Of a stretch of DNA of 45,968 nucleotides, positions 9,035 through 17,829 are shown in pieces. The translations under genes and the position numbers were made by a program. The notes beneath the pieces are model-generated. The model saw nothing but the letters and a program-made list of their open reading frames with translations, searched no databases and was not told the DNA's origin. Position 1 is the stretch's first letter. Each line of letters starts with the position of its first letter. The DNA is from Chara braunii (lineage: Eukaryota > Streptophyta > Charophyceae > Charales > Characeae), in NCBI GenBank assembly GCA_003427395.1, contig BFEA01000234.1, positions 1,578,257 through 1,624,224 of the forward strand, given 5' to 3'.

Positions 9035-9885
9035 TCACTCACTCACGTACCTAATCTCAATATTAGCTCCGACCGCTTCGAGATTTCTTAAGAATGACCA
9101 CGGTAAAGAAACTCCGAACGAAAAATCAATCAAGCTGAAGATTGACAAGTAGCTTAGAAGGAAGATAATGCATGATCGTTGGCAGCATAAAAAACAATGC
9201 TCGCACACAGGGTCTATCCCTACGTAATTTGACATTGCATAACATGTTTCTTTCACTAGCACCGTATACAGAGCGTTCACTATCTCCACTGGCTGACTAT
9301 CACTCACCTCAGCGTCGTCTGCAACCATTTTTATATTAAACGATGATGCTCTTGTAAGGGTGAAGATTTTTTCAATCACAGCGCTGACAAGAGTCTTGCC
9401 AAGGTAATGGTGACACCCGCTGCACTTCAAAAACATGCATGCCTCTTACAAGTCTGTTTTTCTCTTATATGAAGATCATTACATAGAGTGACATCAAGCT
9501 TTAAGTGCAAGCCCGCTTCTCTTGGACCATACACTAACACGTACCTAGTACACGCGTCCGCTTCCGACAACTTTTACTCTACAAATGAAGGGTAGTACGG
9601 ATAGCGCACCAAGGTCTGCGACATAAGCAAACGCAAGAGAAACTGATGTGAATTGTGAGTTCATGAGTACTATTGGCATGCAAGTCTGACTCCCTTTGCT
9701 TTTGCTCTCACACATATGTTATATTATTATTCTGCATTTCTCGACAATAGCATTTCTGAGTTGATCATAACCACCTTTGGTGCCTCAACATAATCATGAC
9801 GGCAAGTTGGAGTCTTCGGAAGGTAAGTGGGGTCCACCATATTTAGAACGAGTATCAGAAGTGTCTCGCGTAAGGTATGACTTTA
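9035..9885 (-). pseudogene. Unidentified minus-strand gene remnant with possible splice sites
   Basis: Three protein-like stretches succeed one another on the minus strand. About 9885-9730 includes LNMVDPTYLPKTPTCRHDY and VVMINSEMLLS. About 9690-9545 reads MPIVLMNSQFTSVSLAFAYV and then VLPFICRVKVVGSG. At 9436-9035 a 133-codon frame begins MFLKCSGCHHYLGKTLVSAV and includes DPVCEHCFLCC. The second and third share a reading frame but are separated by several stops. Candidate splice signals exist: a GAG/GTGAGT donor after the ADDAE codons (about 9310), a pyrimidine tract ending TCGCAG before ACCTTGG (about 9620), and AG/GTACGT near 9050. A real spliced gene or a decayed one are both possible. No family is recognised. 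Confidence 0.3.
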
Positions 9886-10048
9886 AGTACGCTTTTCCCG
9901 CAGCTAGTACATTGCATCGCACGTTGAAGAGCAGGTAGGTAGGACCGTTGACGTTAACTGTCAGAGCGTGCATAGTACTCTCTGGTTTGACTCCCGATCG
10001 TCGTATATGCCTCCTTTTCGTTGCTCTTCATCTGACCGTTGTCGGTGC

Positions 10049-10074
10049 GAATACCCTTACAAGGGTATCCGCCC
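10049..10074. repeat. Outer conserved block of the left arm
   Basis: A 26-bp block with the inverted repeat TACCCTT/AAGGGTA, followed by TCCGCCC, is identical in reverse complement at 44374-44399. Similarity continues outward through TGTCGG (10040-10045) and then fades. The arm terminus is therefore within tens of base pairs of 10030. No clear target-site duplication was found. Confidence 0.75.
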
Positions 10075-10402
10075 TGGTTTTTGCAAATGACAGAAAACAG
10101 CTTTGGTTTAGAGTTTAAGTATACCGCGCTAAGCACAGCGGCGTTTGTAATTGCGTTGACTAGGTGGTTGACTGCAATAGCGAGTGCGTGGGCGCGCAGG
10201 TTTAAGGCGCGCGTGATTCTTTTTCTGTTATTTAATCGTAAAGCCGGCCCGGACCTCGGTCGCTTCGTTTGGTGGTATTATTTTTTTTTTTATTAAGATG
10301 GGATTAAGGATATTTTCTTTTTGATTAGTAGGTCAAGCGCGTGTGTGGAGAACAACCCCGACGACGGCATCGGCAATAACGGCGCGATTTTCGTGCAGTG
10401 AG

Positions 10403-11485
10403 CAGGATGTCGTAGGATGGCGTGCGGGGCAATAATGGCATGGTATAAGCAAGCCGGCGCGGGCACTGAGAGCCGCGCAGCCGTTTTCGTTGACCCAAAG
10501 CGCCGCGCCACACCGTCTTATATGGCACTCGGCGTGTTTTGGTCTCAGGCTTGGGCTTAGCCCTATAGGTTACGGCGTCGGACTATTATAACGGAGTGTC
10601 ACTATGGAGATTCGGGGATCGAGGCCAGCGGGCGTCGGCGCGGCGGCGGAGGAGTAGCATGGAACAAAGGCTTGAGGGGTTGAGGGCCCTGTGGGGCTAT
10701 CCCCCTCGGTTTTGTTTTCTGACGCGGCAGCGGGCCGACCCGCGCGACTGACGAGGTGCCAGCGGCCCGCGATTTTCCCCGATACTATGGTTATTTTATT
10801 TTATTTTTCGTTTGTGTTTTATTTTTTCGCATTCCATTCGGGGACGCGAGCTGGTGCGAGGGTACGTTGTATTCGTGGGGTCGGCTAAAAGTGCAGTTAC
10901 CAGCCATTTCTGTGGCTGTGCCGAAAACTGCCCCTGTTTTGTTACGCTCTTCTAGTAACCCGACTAGTTCCTTACCACGTCCCATGCTGGCACGTGGTAC
11001 TGGGGCAGACGCCAGGGTAGCTCGATGGGTATGTCGTTGAAATTTCGGAGTACAGGCCTGTGTTGAGGCCAGATGGCAGGGCCCAGCGGGTAAGACCACA
11101 TATCCGGGACTGTCTGGGGAGGCAGTGCGGGTTCAGAGGGGGGCGTTTGGCCTTCGATAGCACAGTGGGGCACAGCCCCGGCCACTTCCTTCGGGACATC
11201 CGTTAAAATTGTGACGCTACAGAGAAGATTTGCACGGTCCCTGCGCAAGGGAAGACCGGTATAAAGTGGAGGACGGGCGACTGCCGGTTGCTTTCGCGTG
11301 GCACTCGGTAGTCTGTCGGGCTGAGCGGTGGGGCGTCAACAGCGGGGTACAGTAGGCAACGCATAGAGGCTAGGCAAGAGCGGGCGGCTAACGCAGCGGA
11401 TGACGAGTGACAGTCAGTGGGGCGACGGGCACGGGAGCCGGGTGCAGCGGTGAGAGGGTGAGTAGGGGAAGAGGTGAACCGGGGC
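10403..11485 (+). repeat. 1.08-kb direct repeat, copy 1
   Basis: This begins CAGGATGTCGTAGGATGGCG and ends GTGAACCGGGGC. It is nearly identical to 11500-12572, differing by scattered substitutions and small indels such as the loss of CGCGCCACAC near 11600. The right arm has only one corresponding unit. A run of 14 N at 11486-11499 lies exactly at the junction. The duplication may be real or may reflect scaffolding of two overlapping contigs or haplotypes. All ORFs in this unit occur twice, in both strands and overlapping, and none looks like a conserved protein. Confidence 0.95.
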
Positions 11486-11499
11486 NNNNNNNNNNNNNN
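11486..11499. other. Assembly gap (14 N)
   Basis: Fourteen undetermined bases lie between the two copies of the 1.08-kb repeat. The true size is unknown. Confidence 0.99.
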
Positions 11500-12572
11500 C
11501 AGGATGTCGTAGGATGGCGTGCGGGGCAATAATGGCATGGTATAAGCAAGCTGGCGCGGGCACTGAGAGCCGCGCAGCCGTTTTCGTTGACCCAAAGCGC
11601 CGTCTTATATGGCACTCGCCGTGTTTTGGTCTCAGGCTTGGGCTTAGCCCTATAGTTTACGGCGTCGGACTATTATAACGGAGTGTCACTATGGAGATTC
11701 GGGGATCGAGGCCAGCGGGCGTCGGCGCGGCGGCGAAGGAGTAGCATGGAACGAAGGCTTGAGGGGTTGAGGGCCCTCTGGGGCTATCCCCCGCGGTTTT
11801 GTTTTCTGACGCGGCAGCGGGCCAACCCGCGGGACTGACGAGGTGCCAGCGGCCCGCGATTTTCCCCGATACTATGGTTATTTTATTTTATTTTTCATTT
11901 GTGTTTTATTTTTTCGCATCCCATTCGGGGACGCGAGCTGGTGCGAGGGTACGTTGTATTCGTGGGGTCGGCTAAAAGTGCAGTTACCAGCCATTTCTGT
12001 GGTTGTGCCGAAAACTGCCCCTGTTTTGTTACGCTCTTCTAGTAACCCGACTGGTTCCTTACCAGGTCCCATGCTGGCACGTGGTACTGGGGCAGACGCC
12101 AGGGTAGCTCGGTGGGTATGTCGTTGAAATTTCGGAGTACAGGCCTGTGTTGAGGCCAGATGGCAGGGCCCGGCGGGTAAGACCACATATCCGGGACTGT
12201 CTGGGGAGGCAATGCGGGTTCAGAGGGGGGCGGTTGGCCTTCGATAGCACAGTGGGGCACTGCCCCGGCCACTTCCTTCGGGACATCCGTTAAAATTGGG
12301 ACGCTACAGAGAAGATTTGCACGGTCCCTGCGCAAGGGAAGACCGGTATAAAGTGGAGGACGGCCGACGGGCGGATGCTTTCGCGTGGCACTCGGTAGTC
12401 TGTCGGCCTGAGCGGTGGGGCGTCAACAGCGGGGTACAGTAGGCAACGCATAGAGGCTAGGCAGGAGCGGGCGGCTAACGCGGCGGATGACGAGTGACAG
12501 TCAGTGGGGCGACGGGCACGGGAGCCGCGTGCAGCGGTGAGAGGGTGAGTAGGGGAAGAGGTGAACCGGGGC
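11500..12572 (+). repeat. 1.08-kb direct repeat, copy 2
   Basis: This is the second copy of 10403-11485, continuing without break into the rest of the left arm (GGAATCGCGTCC...). CCTTCGGGACATCCGT within it is also present in the right arm in reverse complement (about 43270-43288). In both arms a frame through it reads LRDIR followed by NW or DW and then TE. The left copies have a stop directly after LRDIR. Confidence 0.95.
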
Positions 12573-12919
12573 CGGAATCGCGTCCGGGTGCGTTCAGACA
12601 AAAAAAAAAAAAAAAAAAGGAAAACCGGGGGATGGCCGACTGGTGGGCTAAGGCGCAGGGGGGCTGAGGCATCAGGCGCCGCACTAACCGTGACGGGCGG
12701 CGAAGGTACACGCGAAGAGCGGAGGAGGCAGGCGGCAGCGGGCGCAGCAAGCGAGCGCTAAAGTGCCGAGGTAGGAAAGCAGAAGCCGACGGGGAGGACG
12801 AACCGGGTCGGGATTCTGTGCAGGGTACGTGCAAGGAATGAATTTGGGCGCGTGTCTGTGCCGGATTCATTCAGGGAAAAGGAGCTATGGCGAAAGCTGG
12901 TCATGGTGGGGCAGGAAGA

Positions 12920-13560
12920 AGTGTATCTCGCCTATTTCATAGTGAAATCGGGCGAGCGAACATGCCAGATAGGGGTTCTTGTGTAGGGCGAGTCTGATGG
13001 TGAGGTTGGGTTTGGGGTTAGAGCTGTGGTATAGGAGGTTAGTGGAAAAGGGGGTGCGCGGAGATACGGAGGAGTATCGGGGAAAGGAGAAGATTGATAT
13101 TTCGCTTGATTCTTGATAGAATCCAGCGAATTAAGGTGTTAAATTGGGATTTTTAGGATGGGCGAAGCAGATTATGCGGTCAGAATTAGTAGAAAGTGAG
13201 TAAAAGTGGAGTTAGTAGAAAAGGTCAGTGCGCCTGGATATGGCGATGGGAAGAAAGAGAGGGGAGAAAAAGATATCGATCTCACCCGTTTCTTGATGAA
13301 AACGGGTGAGGAAAGATGTTAGTCCGACGTTTTGGGCCATGGCGACCCCAAATATGTAGTTAGATTAGTATAAGAGTTAGTTGGAATGGAGTTAGGGGAA
13401 GAAAGTGCTGCACTGAGCTATGGCGGGAATTGAGATAGAGAAAACGGGAGATGAAGAATATTATGCGATTCTTAGTAAAAATGGTTGAGGAATGGAGCAT
13501 TATGGGAATTTTTTATAGCTACGAATCAATCTATGAAGCTAGTTTTTGACGTTAGTAGGT
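12920..13560 (+). repeat. Left-arm hairpin array A (about 175-185 bp units)
   Basis: Successive units each carry a hairpin with similar loop and different stem. At 12927-12956 the stem is CTCGCC/GGCGAG plus an inner pairing. At 13101-13130 it is TTCGCTTGATTC/GAATCCAGCGAA (11 of 12 paired). At 13281-13310 it is CTCACCCGTTT/AAACGGGTGAG (11 perfect pairs). A fourth, weaker unit follows near 13440. The loop consensus is TTC-TTGAT-GAA. Each unit also contains a TATGGCG-like word before the hairpin. The right arm has the same array at 41.6-42.06 kb. Confidence 0.75.
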
Positions 13561-14093
13561 AGATTTTGTGATACAACAGGTGTAGGCTGCGCCTGGACAA
13601 AGTAAGTTGAAAACAGAATGTACATGCTCGTGTTCTAGTGGAAGATCCATTCGATTTTGCTCAGCCTATCTATGGTGGAAATGTGGGGCCAGTCGTGGGG
13701 AAGAGACTTATCCCTGGCCCGATACACTGATCGAGATATTGGTGGGAGGCGCCTCTATCGACTCCGCTGCAGACACAAATTGGGAAACACCATGTATCCG
13801 TCCGCTTTGTAGCCGAAGATCCATCCTCATTCTATACGTACGACAGAGAAAATCGGGAACGGAGTGTGTTTTTCCTCGTATCTCAGCGGAAAATATATAT
13901 ATAAATATCGTTGTTCCTTCTCCCGTTGTCATGTGTGAGGAGGGAAAGTCTGGGAAGGAACGGGGGAGCGAGCACTTACCTTGTAAAGATAAGTGTTGCG
14001 GGGTGAAAAGGAAGCCGAACGACGGCGCCACGCGTCTAGACAAAACGGGGAGTTGGCCAAACAGTCGGCCCGGAGCATTAAGAGAAAGGTAGC

Positions 14094-14146
<53 letters not shown>

Positions 14147-14780
14147 TGTATTGAGTACTTACCCGTTGGAGTTGACGATGCAGGATGAACTTGGAGGTGG
14201 GCGAGCCAGATAAAGGAGGTGGATTTAGACTGGGAACTACAGATAGGGTGGTATGAAGTGGAGACACAGCGAGGGAGTTGAAAGATCTGAGTAACGGGGG
14301 TGTTGCAGATGTGTAGGACAGAGTGGCAACGACTATTGTAGGAGAGGTTGTTGCGCATTGCGCCATACGGATGCACACTGCGGACCTCCAACTGTGGGCA
14401 ACTGAGCGGCAATGCTGCTGGTTTTGACCCAAGGACTGCGGTGTTCCTTGCTGAACTTGTTGAAGGCTTCACAGTTTGTCTTGGTTGCTGGACTGAGACA
14501 ACACTTGCTGAACCATCAGACTGCTGCCTGATACTGCGTTTGCTGTTTTGGGGGATCATTGCACACTAGTACTAGTGCCTATTCTGGACTGTAGGACTGC
14601 GGACTGTGGACTACCTTTTGCTGCTAGATTGATTGCTGGGTGCCACGACCTTTGTTGTTGGACTACTACTGTTATTGCTGGTCAGGGCAGTGTGTGCCAT
14701 TGAGTATGCTGTTGGGCGGATACGATCAGATTGAACAAGCAGGAGGTTATTGCTGCACATTGGAGGACCGTTAGGAGAGC
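13561..14780 (+). other. Left-arm segment between hairpin array A and the conserved 14.8-15.07 kb block
   Basis: No tandem hairpin array or recognised gene. A 283-codon antisense frame (13708-14559) and a 161-codon sense frame (13607-14092) overlap each other and cross the GA microsatellite. Neither has a homologous open frame at the corresponding right-arm location (about 40.65-41.6 kb). I treat both as chance. CTG/TTGCTG-rich words are frequent at 14.4-14.7 kb. Confidence 0.5.
14101..14143. repeat. (GA)n microsatellite
   Basis: This uninterrupted GA run corresponds in position to a shorter CT-rich run in the right arm (about 40980-41002). The SLSLSL frame across it is an artefact. Confidence 0.95.
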
Positions 14781-15062
14781 TTGTTCCGGTCGGTTCACTT
14801 CAGGTTGACCAAGCAGTCGCGACCTTGGCTTCCATTGCGGAGCTCTCAGGCGATTGAAGGTAACAAGGCCCTCTCACGCAAGTCTGAGAGCACCCTCCTT
14901 GGATCTGAGAGTCTGAAAACTGTCTCCTTCTGCCTTTCTAACTCTCAGTCTAGTCCTGTGGTTACGAGAGGAAGGCGGCAGGCAGGATTGCAACCCGTAG
15001 GTCCGCATCAAGACTCTGTAGGGATTCCACCCACCGATTGCGGGAGCTCTGCCGGAACCTAG
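14781..15062 (+). pseudogene. Reading frame shared by both arms (left copy), unidentified
   Basis: A 93-codon frame contains WLPLRSSQAIEGNKALSRKS and then TLLGSESLK. The right arm, read on the minus strand at 40649-40212, has an open frame with the matching WLPL, SEGNKALSRES and TLLVSERLK. Downstream the two diverge in sequence, but the DNA still aligns (CGATTGCGGGAGCT in both). The best-conserved part spans about 40 codons. Whether this reflects protein selection or DNA/RNA-level conservation cannot be decided by eye. No family is recognised, and a hairpin with compensating changes lies immediately after it. Confidence 0.3.
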
Positions 15063-15074
15063 GCGAGGTTCTGG
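15052..15074 (+). ncRNA. Hairpin with compensatory changes between the arms (left copy)
   Basis: The stem is CCGGAACCT (15052-15060) / AGGTTCTGG (15066-15074) with loop AGGCG, nine pairs including one G-T. The right-arm counterpart (40330-40352, minus strand) has CCGGGACTC / GAGTCCTGG around the same AGGCG loop. Several stem positions differ on both sides at once, while loop and flanks (GGAGGCAGGGAAC) are the same. The single G-T pair sits at the same place in both on this strand, which is compatible with a transcribed RNA. The ncRNA label is an inference. Confidence 0.5.
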
Positions 15075-15329
15075 AGGCAGGGAACCTTCAGGTAAATCAT
15101 TCGTACAGCCTACTACTACTTATTTTGCCTATATCCCTGTAGTATGATTGCCGTATGCATGTGTTGTCCCTATGATTATTGTTTTCTCTTCAGGACCAAT
15201 CAGACTAACTGGAAAGAATGTGTGAGAGTGAAACCTAAGTTTCTACTTTGTTCTGATTGAAAGCAGACTAAGGATAAACTGGGGGAAGGTAGGAGGAAGG
15301 TAGACTGCATGCGTTTGACCGGGTCAACC

Positions 15330-16020
15330 AAAGCCTGAGCATTGTTTCTACTGTGAATGGCTCAGGGCTATGTTTATTTGGCTGTTTTCTGACGGATCAG
15401 GAGTTGTTTCTACTGTGAATGGCATGGTTGCTATGTTTATTTGATTGTTTTCTGGGGAACCAGACATTGTTTCTAATGTGAATGGTCTGGCTACCCTAGT
15501 TAACTCTGAGGGTTGCCTGATTGAAGGGGTTTAATTTCTTGTTTATTCTGAGGGAGGATTTTTTGTCTAAGGCTAAGCATTGTTTCCGTGATGAATGGTT
15601 TAGCCTGAAGACCACGCACATAAATTAAACTGAGTATAAAGGAAAGTACTTTATGTATATTTGTATGTGAACTGGCAGCAGGGCATTGTTTCTACTGTGA
15701 ATGGCCCAGCGTTAAGCCATATCGTTAAGAAGAGAAAAGAGAAAATACAGAGTATAAATGGAAATAGTTTGGGCAAGTTGAACGTTGTTTCTACTGTGAA
15801 TGGTTCAGTCCCTTGCCCATATTTGTCTTTTTTTTTTAAAACAAAGTCAGAGAAAATACTAAATCTTTGGATATTAAACAGTTCAGGGCGACTAGGCATT
15901 GTTTCCATAACAAATGGCCTAGCCATCTGCCCAAAAGAAGAGAGAAGTAGTTGTGCAACCTGTTCGTGTATATCATAAAGATAAGTTGGGCATTGTTTCC
16001 ATGGCGAATGGTCCAGTTCT
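15330..16020 (+). repeat. Left-arm hairpin array B: constant loop, varying stems (8 copies)
   Basis: The loop ATTGTTTCTACTGTGAATG or a close variant occurs eight times. Its flanks pair in seven copies with different sequences: CCTGAGC/GCTCAGG (15334/15360), CCAGAC/GTCTGG (15460/15485), AGGCTAAGC/GTTTAGCCT (15570/15598), GGGC/GCCC (15681/15704), GAAC/GTTC with outer GGGCAAG/CTTGCCC (15771-15818), CTAGGC/GCCTAG with outer GGGC/GCCC (15886-15932), and TGGGC/GTCCA (15987/16011). The copy at about 15400 pairs poorly. Spacing is irregular (60-110 bp). The right arm has a sister array at 39.1-40.06 kb with another loop consensus. Confidence 0.85.
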
Positions 16021-16229
16021 ACGTCTTATGTAAGATGGGTATAAGGATTCAAGAACTCGAAGATTCATGAACTATATATATGGAATGAAATTGGGCTGGT
16101 GAGGGTACTTACATTCGTGGTTTGGTTTGCATGTGACTAAATGGGATGGTTAGTTTGTTTGAGTTTCAGTATTATAGGTAGTTGTTTTAGTTGTTCGCCA
16201 CGTGCTAGAGCCATAATAGTTAGTTTCAA

Positions 16230-17010
16230 TTCCTGCATTTTCTGTAATAACTTTTTTACTTAGGTCAATTCCTGCATTTTCTGAGATTTTTTCTTATACT
16301 TGGCTTTGTATAAATCTTGGCAGGCTGCTTTTCCTACGGGAAGCGCTGCTGAATTTTTTACAAATCCAAGAAGTTAGTCAACTTTTGACTTGTCAGAGTT
16401 CAACTAGTCTTTTCCATATATCTGGCTTAGTTAAAATCTGGAAAGTCTCATTTTCTAAAGGGAGTGCTGCCCAAATTTTTGCTAATTCAGGGAGTTAGAC
16501 AAAATTGAACTTTGAGAAGCCAAAGTTACTTTCAAAATCTGAACTTAGCCTTGTATAAGTTTTGGAATAGCATTTTTCTAAAGGGAGTATTGCCGAAATT
16601 TCTACGAAATTAAGGAGTTAGTAAAACTTAGTCTAAAGTTGAGCTCGAGCTGTTGTTCGAGTTCATATCTGACTAAGTATAAATCTGGGAAGTCTCCCTT
16701 TCTAAAGGGAGTGCTGCCCAAATTTCTACTAATTCAAAGAGTTAGACAGAATTTGGTTTTCCAAAGTTATAGATTATTCTGCTTTTATATCTGACTTAGA
16801 ATAAATCTGGGAAGTCTCCCTTTCTAAAGGGAGTGCTGCCCAAATTTCTACTTATTCAGAGAGTTGAACAGAATTTGACTTTCCAGAGTTAAAGATTATT
16901 TCTGCGTTCACTTTTGAGCTTATATAAATTCTGGAAAGGCACTTTTTCCTACTAGAAGCGCTGCCGAAATTTTCTTAGTTTAAAGGAGATAGACTATATT
17001 TAGACAGGTA
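16230..17010 (+). repeat. Left-arm hairpin array C (about 120-bp units, nested stems)
   Basis: Six or so tandem units each read TATAAATCTGG, a hairpin, then CTGCCCAAATTT or CTGCCGAAATTT, then a GAGTTAGAC-like word. Example at 16686-16720: inner stem CTCCCTTT/AAAGGGAG (16694-16711) inside outer TGGG/CCCA. Other units have GCTTTTCC/GGGAAGC (about 16329) and degraded versions. The right arm has three units at 38.5-38.85 kb, with stems such as CTCCTTTT/AAAAGGAG. That is a paired C-G to T-A change relative to the left. Two copies of GTCAATTCCTGCATTTTCTG precede the array (16231, 16264). Confidence 0.8.
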
Positions 17011-17261
17011 GCGATTCAGGCGATTCACCCAGAATAAGAGAGAATTTCGTACTTGGTCTACTTTTAGCTTAAGCACTGGCTTAAAAGTAGACTTAAAGTT
17101 TAGCTTATAAGGAGATTTTGAGTGAAGATGTATTATGGAGTTGTATTCTCCATACACTTATGATATTAGTTTACGGATTGGTCTGCCATATGTTACAGGT
17201 CTTTTTGATCAGTTGATTCAAGTTCAGGGCTAGATCCTGCTTGATCCCTTGAGGATCACTT

Positions 17262-17293
17262 TCTGTTATCACTGATAACAGGTCGGTTGCCGA
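17262..17293. repeat. Invariant 32-bp block with 19-bp hairpin palindrome (left arm)
   Basis: CTGTTATCACTGATAACAG is a 9-bp perfect inverted repeat around one base. It is followed by GTCGGTTGCCGA. All 32 bp are identical, in reverse complement, at 38202-38233. The surrounding DNA is clearly diverged between arms, so the identity stands out. Confidence 0.8.
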
Positions 17294-17829
17294 TTCGTCG
17301 GTCCACGACTCAATTCTAACTCTCCCTCTACACTCAACCTAAAAGGCTTTGGCGCTGGTGATTTCGTTGTTTTATTAAGGTTTTACCCGGACTTTTATTG
17401 AATGGTCATTTAACAAAGGTGTGGAGTATTTTTTTAAAGGTTAATTGGACAGGAGGTTTGGGGTTTGCATGGCTAAAGCGAGGGGTATGAGTGTCGAAGG
17501 TGGTTGGGGTTGACTCCGTATAGTGTGTGGGCTGTTGATTTGGTTCGTTGATGTGATTGCAGGTATGTGCCGTGAATCGGATTCTGGATTTGGTTGCCTA
17601 CGATCACACGTATACGTATTATTGTGAGAGACCCGAGTGAGACCGTGAAAAGTGATCGTCACATGTTTAACCCTTATATATATGTATACATAGGTATATT
17701 TGGGATAAGTGTTTGCATGGGTTGAAGGGCCCCCATATTAAAGCCCTACTCAGAAGCTGAGACTGAGGGGCTTAAGAGAGGTCTCTCCTTCTATTTTTGT
17801 TTTCTTGCTTTTTTTTTTATAATTTTCTT
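17294..17829 (+). other. Left-arm segment, unique sequence
   Basis: This aligns with right-arm 37.85-38.2 kb in reverse complement (CACTCAACCTAAA, then ACTTTTATTGAATGGTCA in the left arm). No ORF of note and no hairpin array. Confidence 0.5.

Noticed and set aside
10293-12870. Many overlapping 60-130 codon frames on both strands in the 1.08-kb repeats
   Set aside because: High GC reduces stops in all frames. Frames overlap on both strands and none shows a recognisable domain or a consistent codon signal.
13708-14559. 283-codon minus-strand frame in the left arm
   Set aside because: It crosses the GA microsatellite (SLSLSL), overlaps sense frames, and has no matching open frame at the corresponding right-arm position.
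15330-16020. CRISPR-like array
   Set aside because: Repeats of about 19 bp with unique flanks look superficially similar. But spacing is irregular, the flanks pair with each other, and the DNA is eukaryotic.
17262-17280. Rho-independent-type terminator or bacterial operator reading of the CTGTTATCA palindrome
   Set aside because: There is no T-tract directly after the stem, and the context is eukaryotic repeat DNA.
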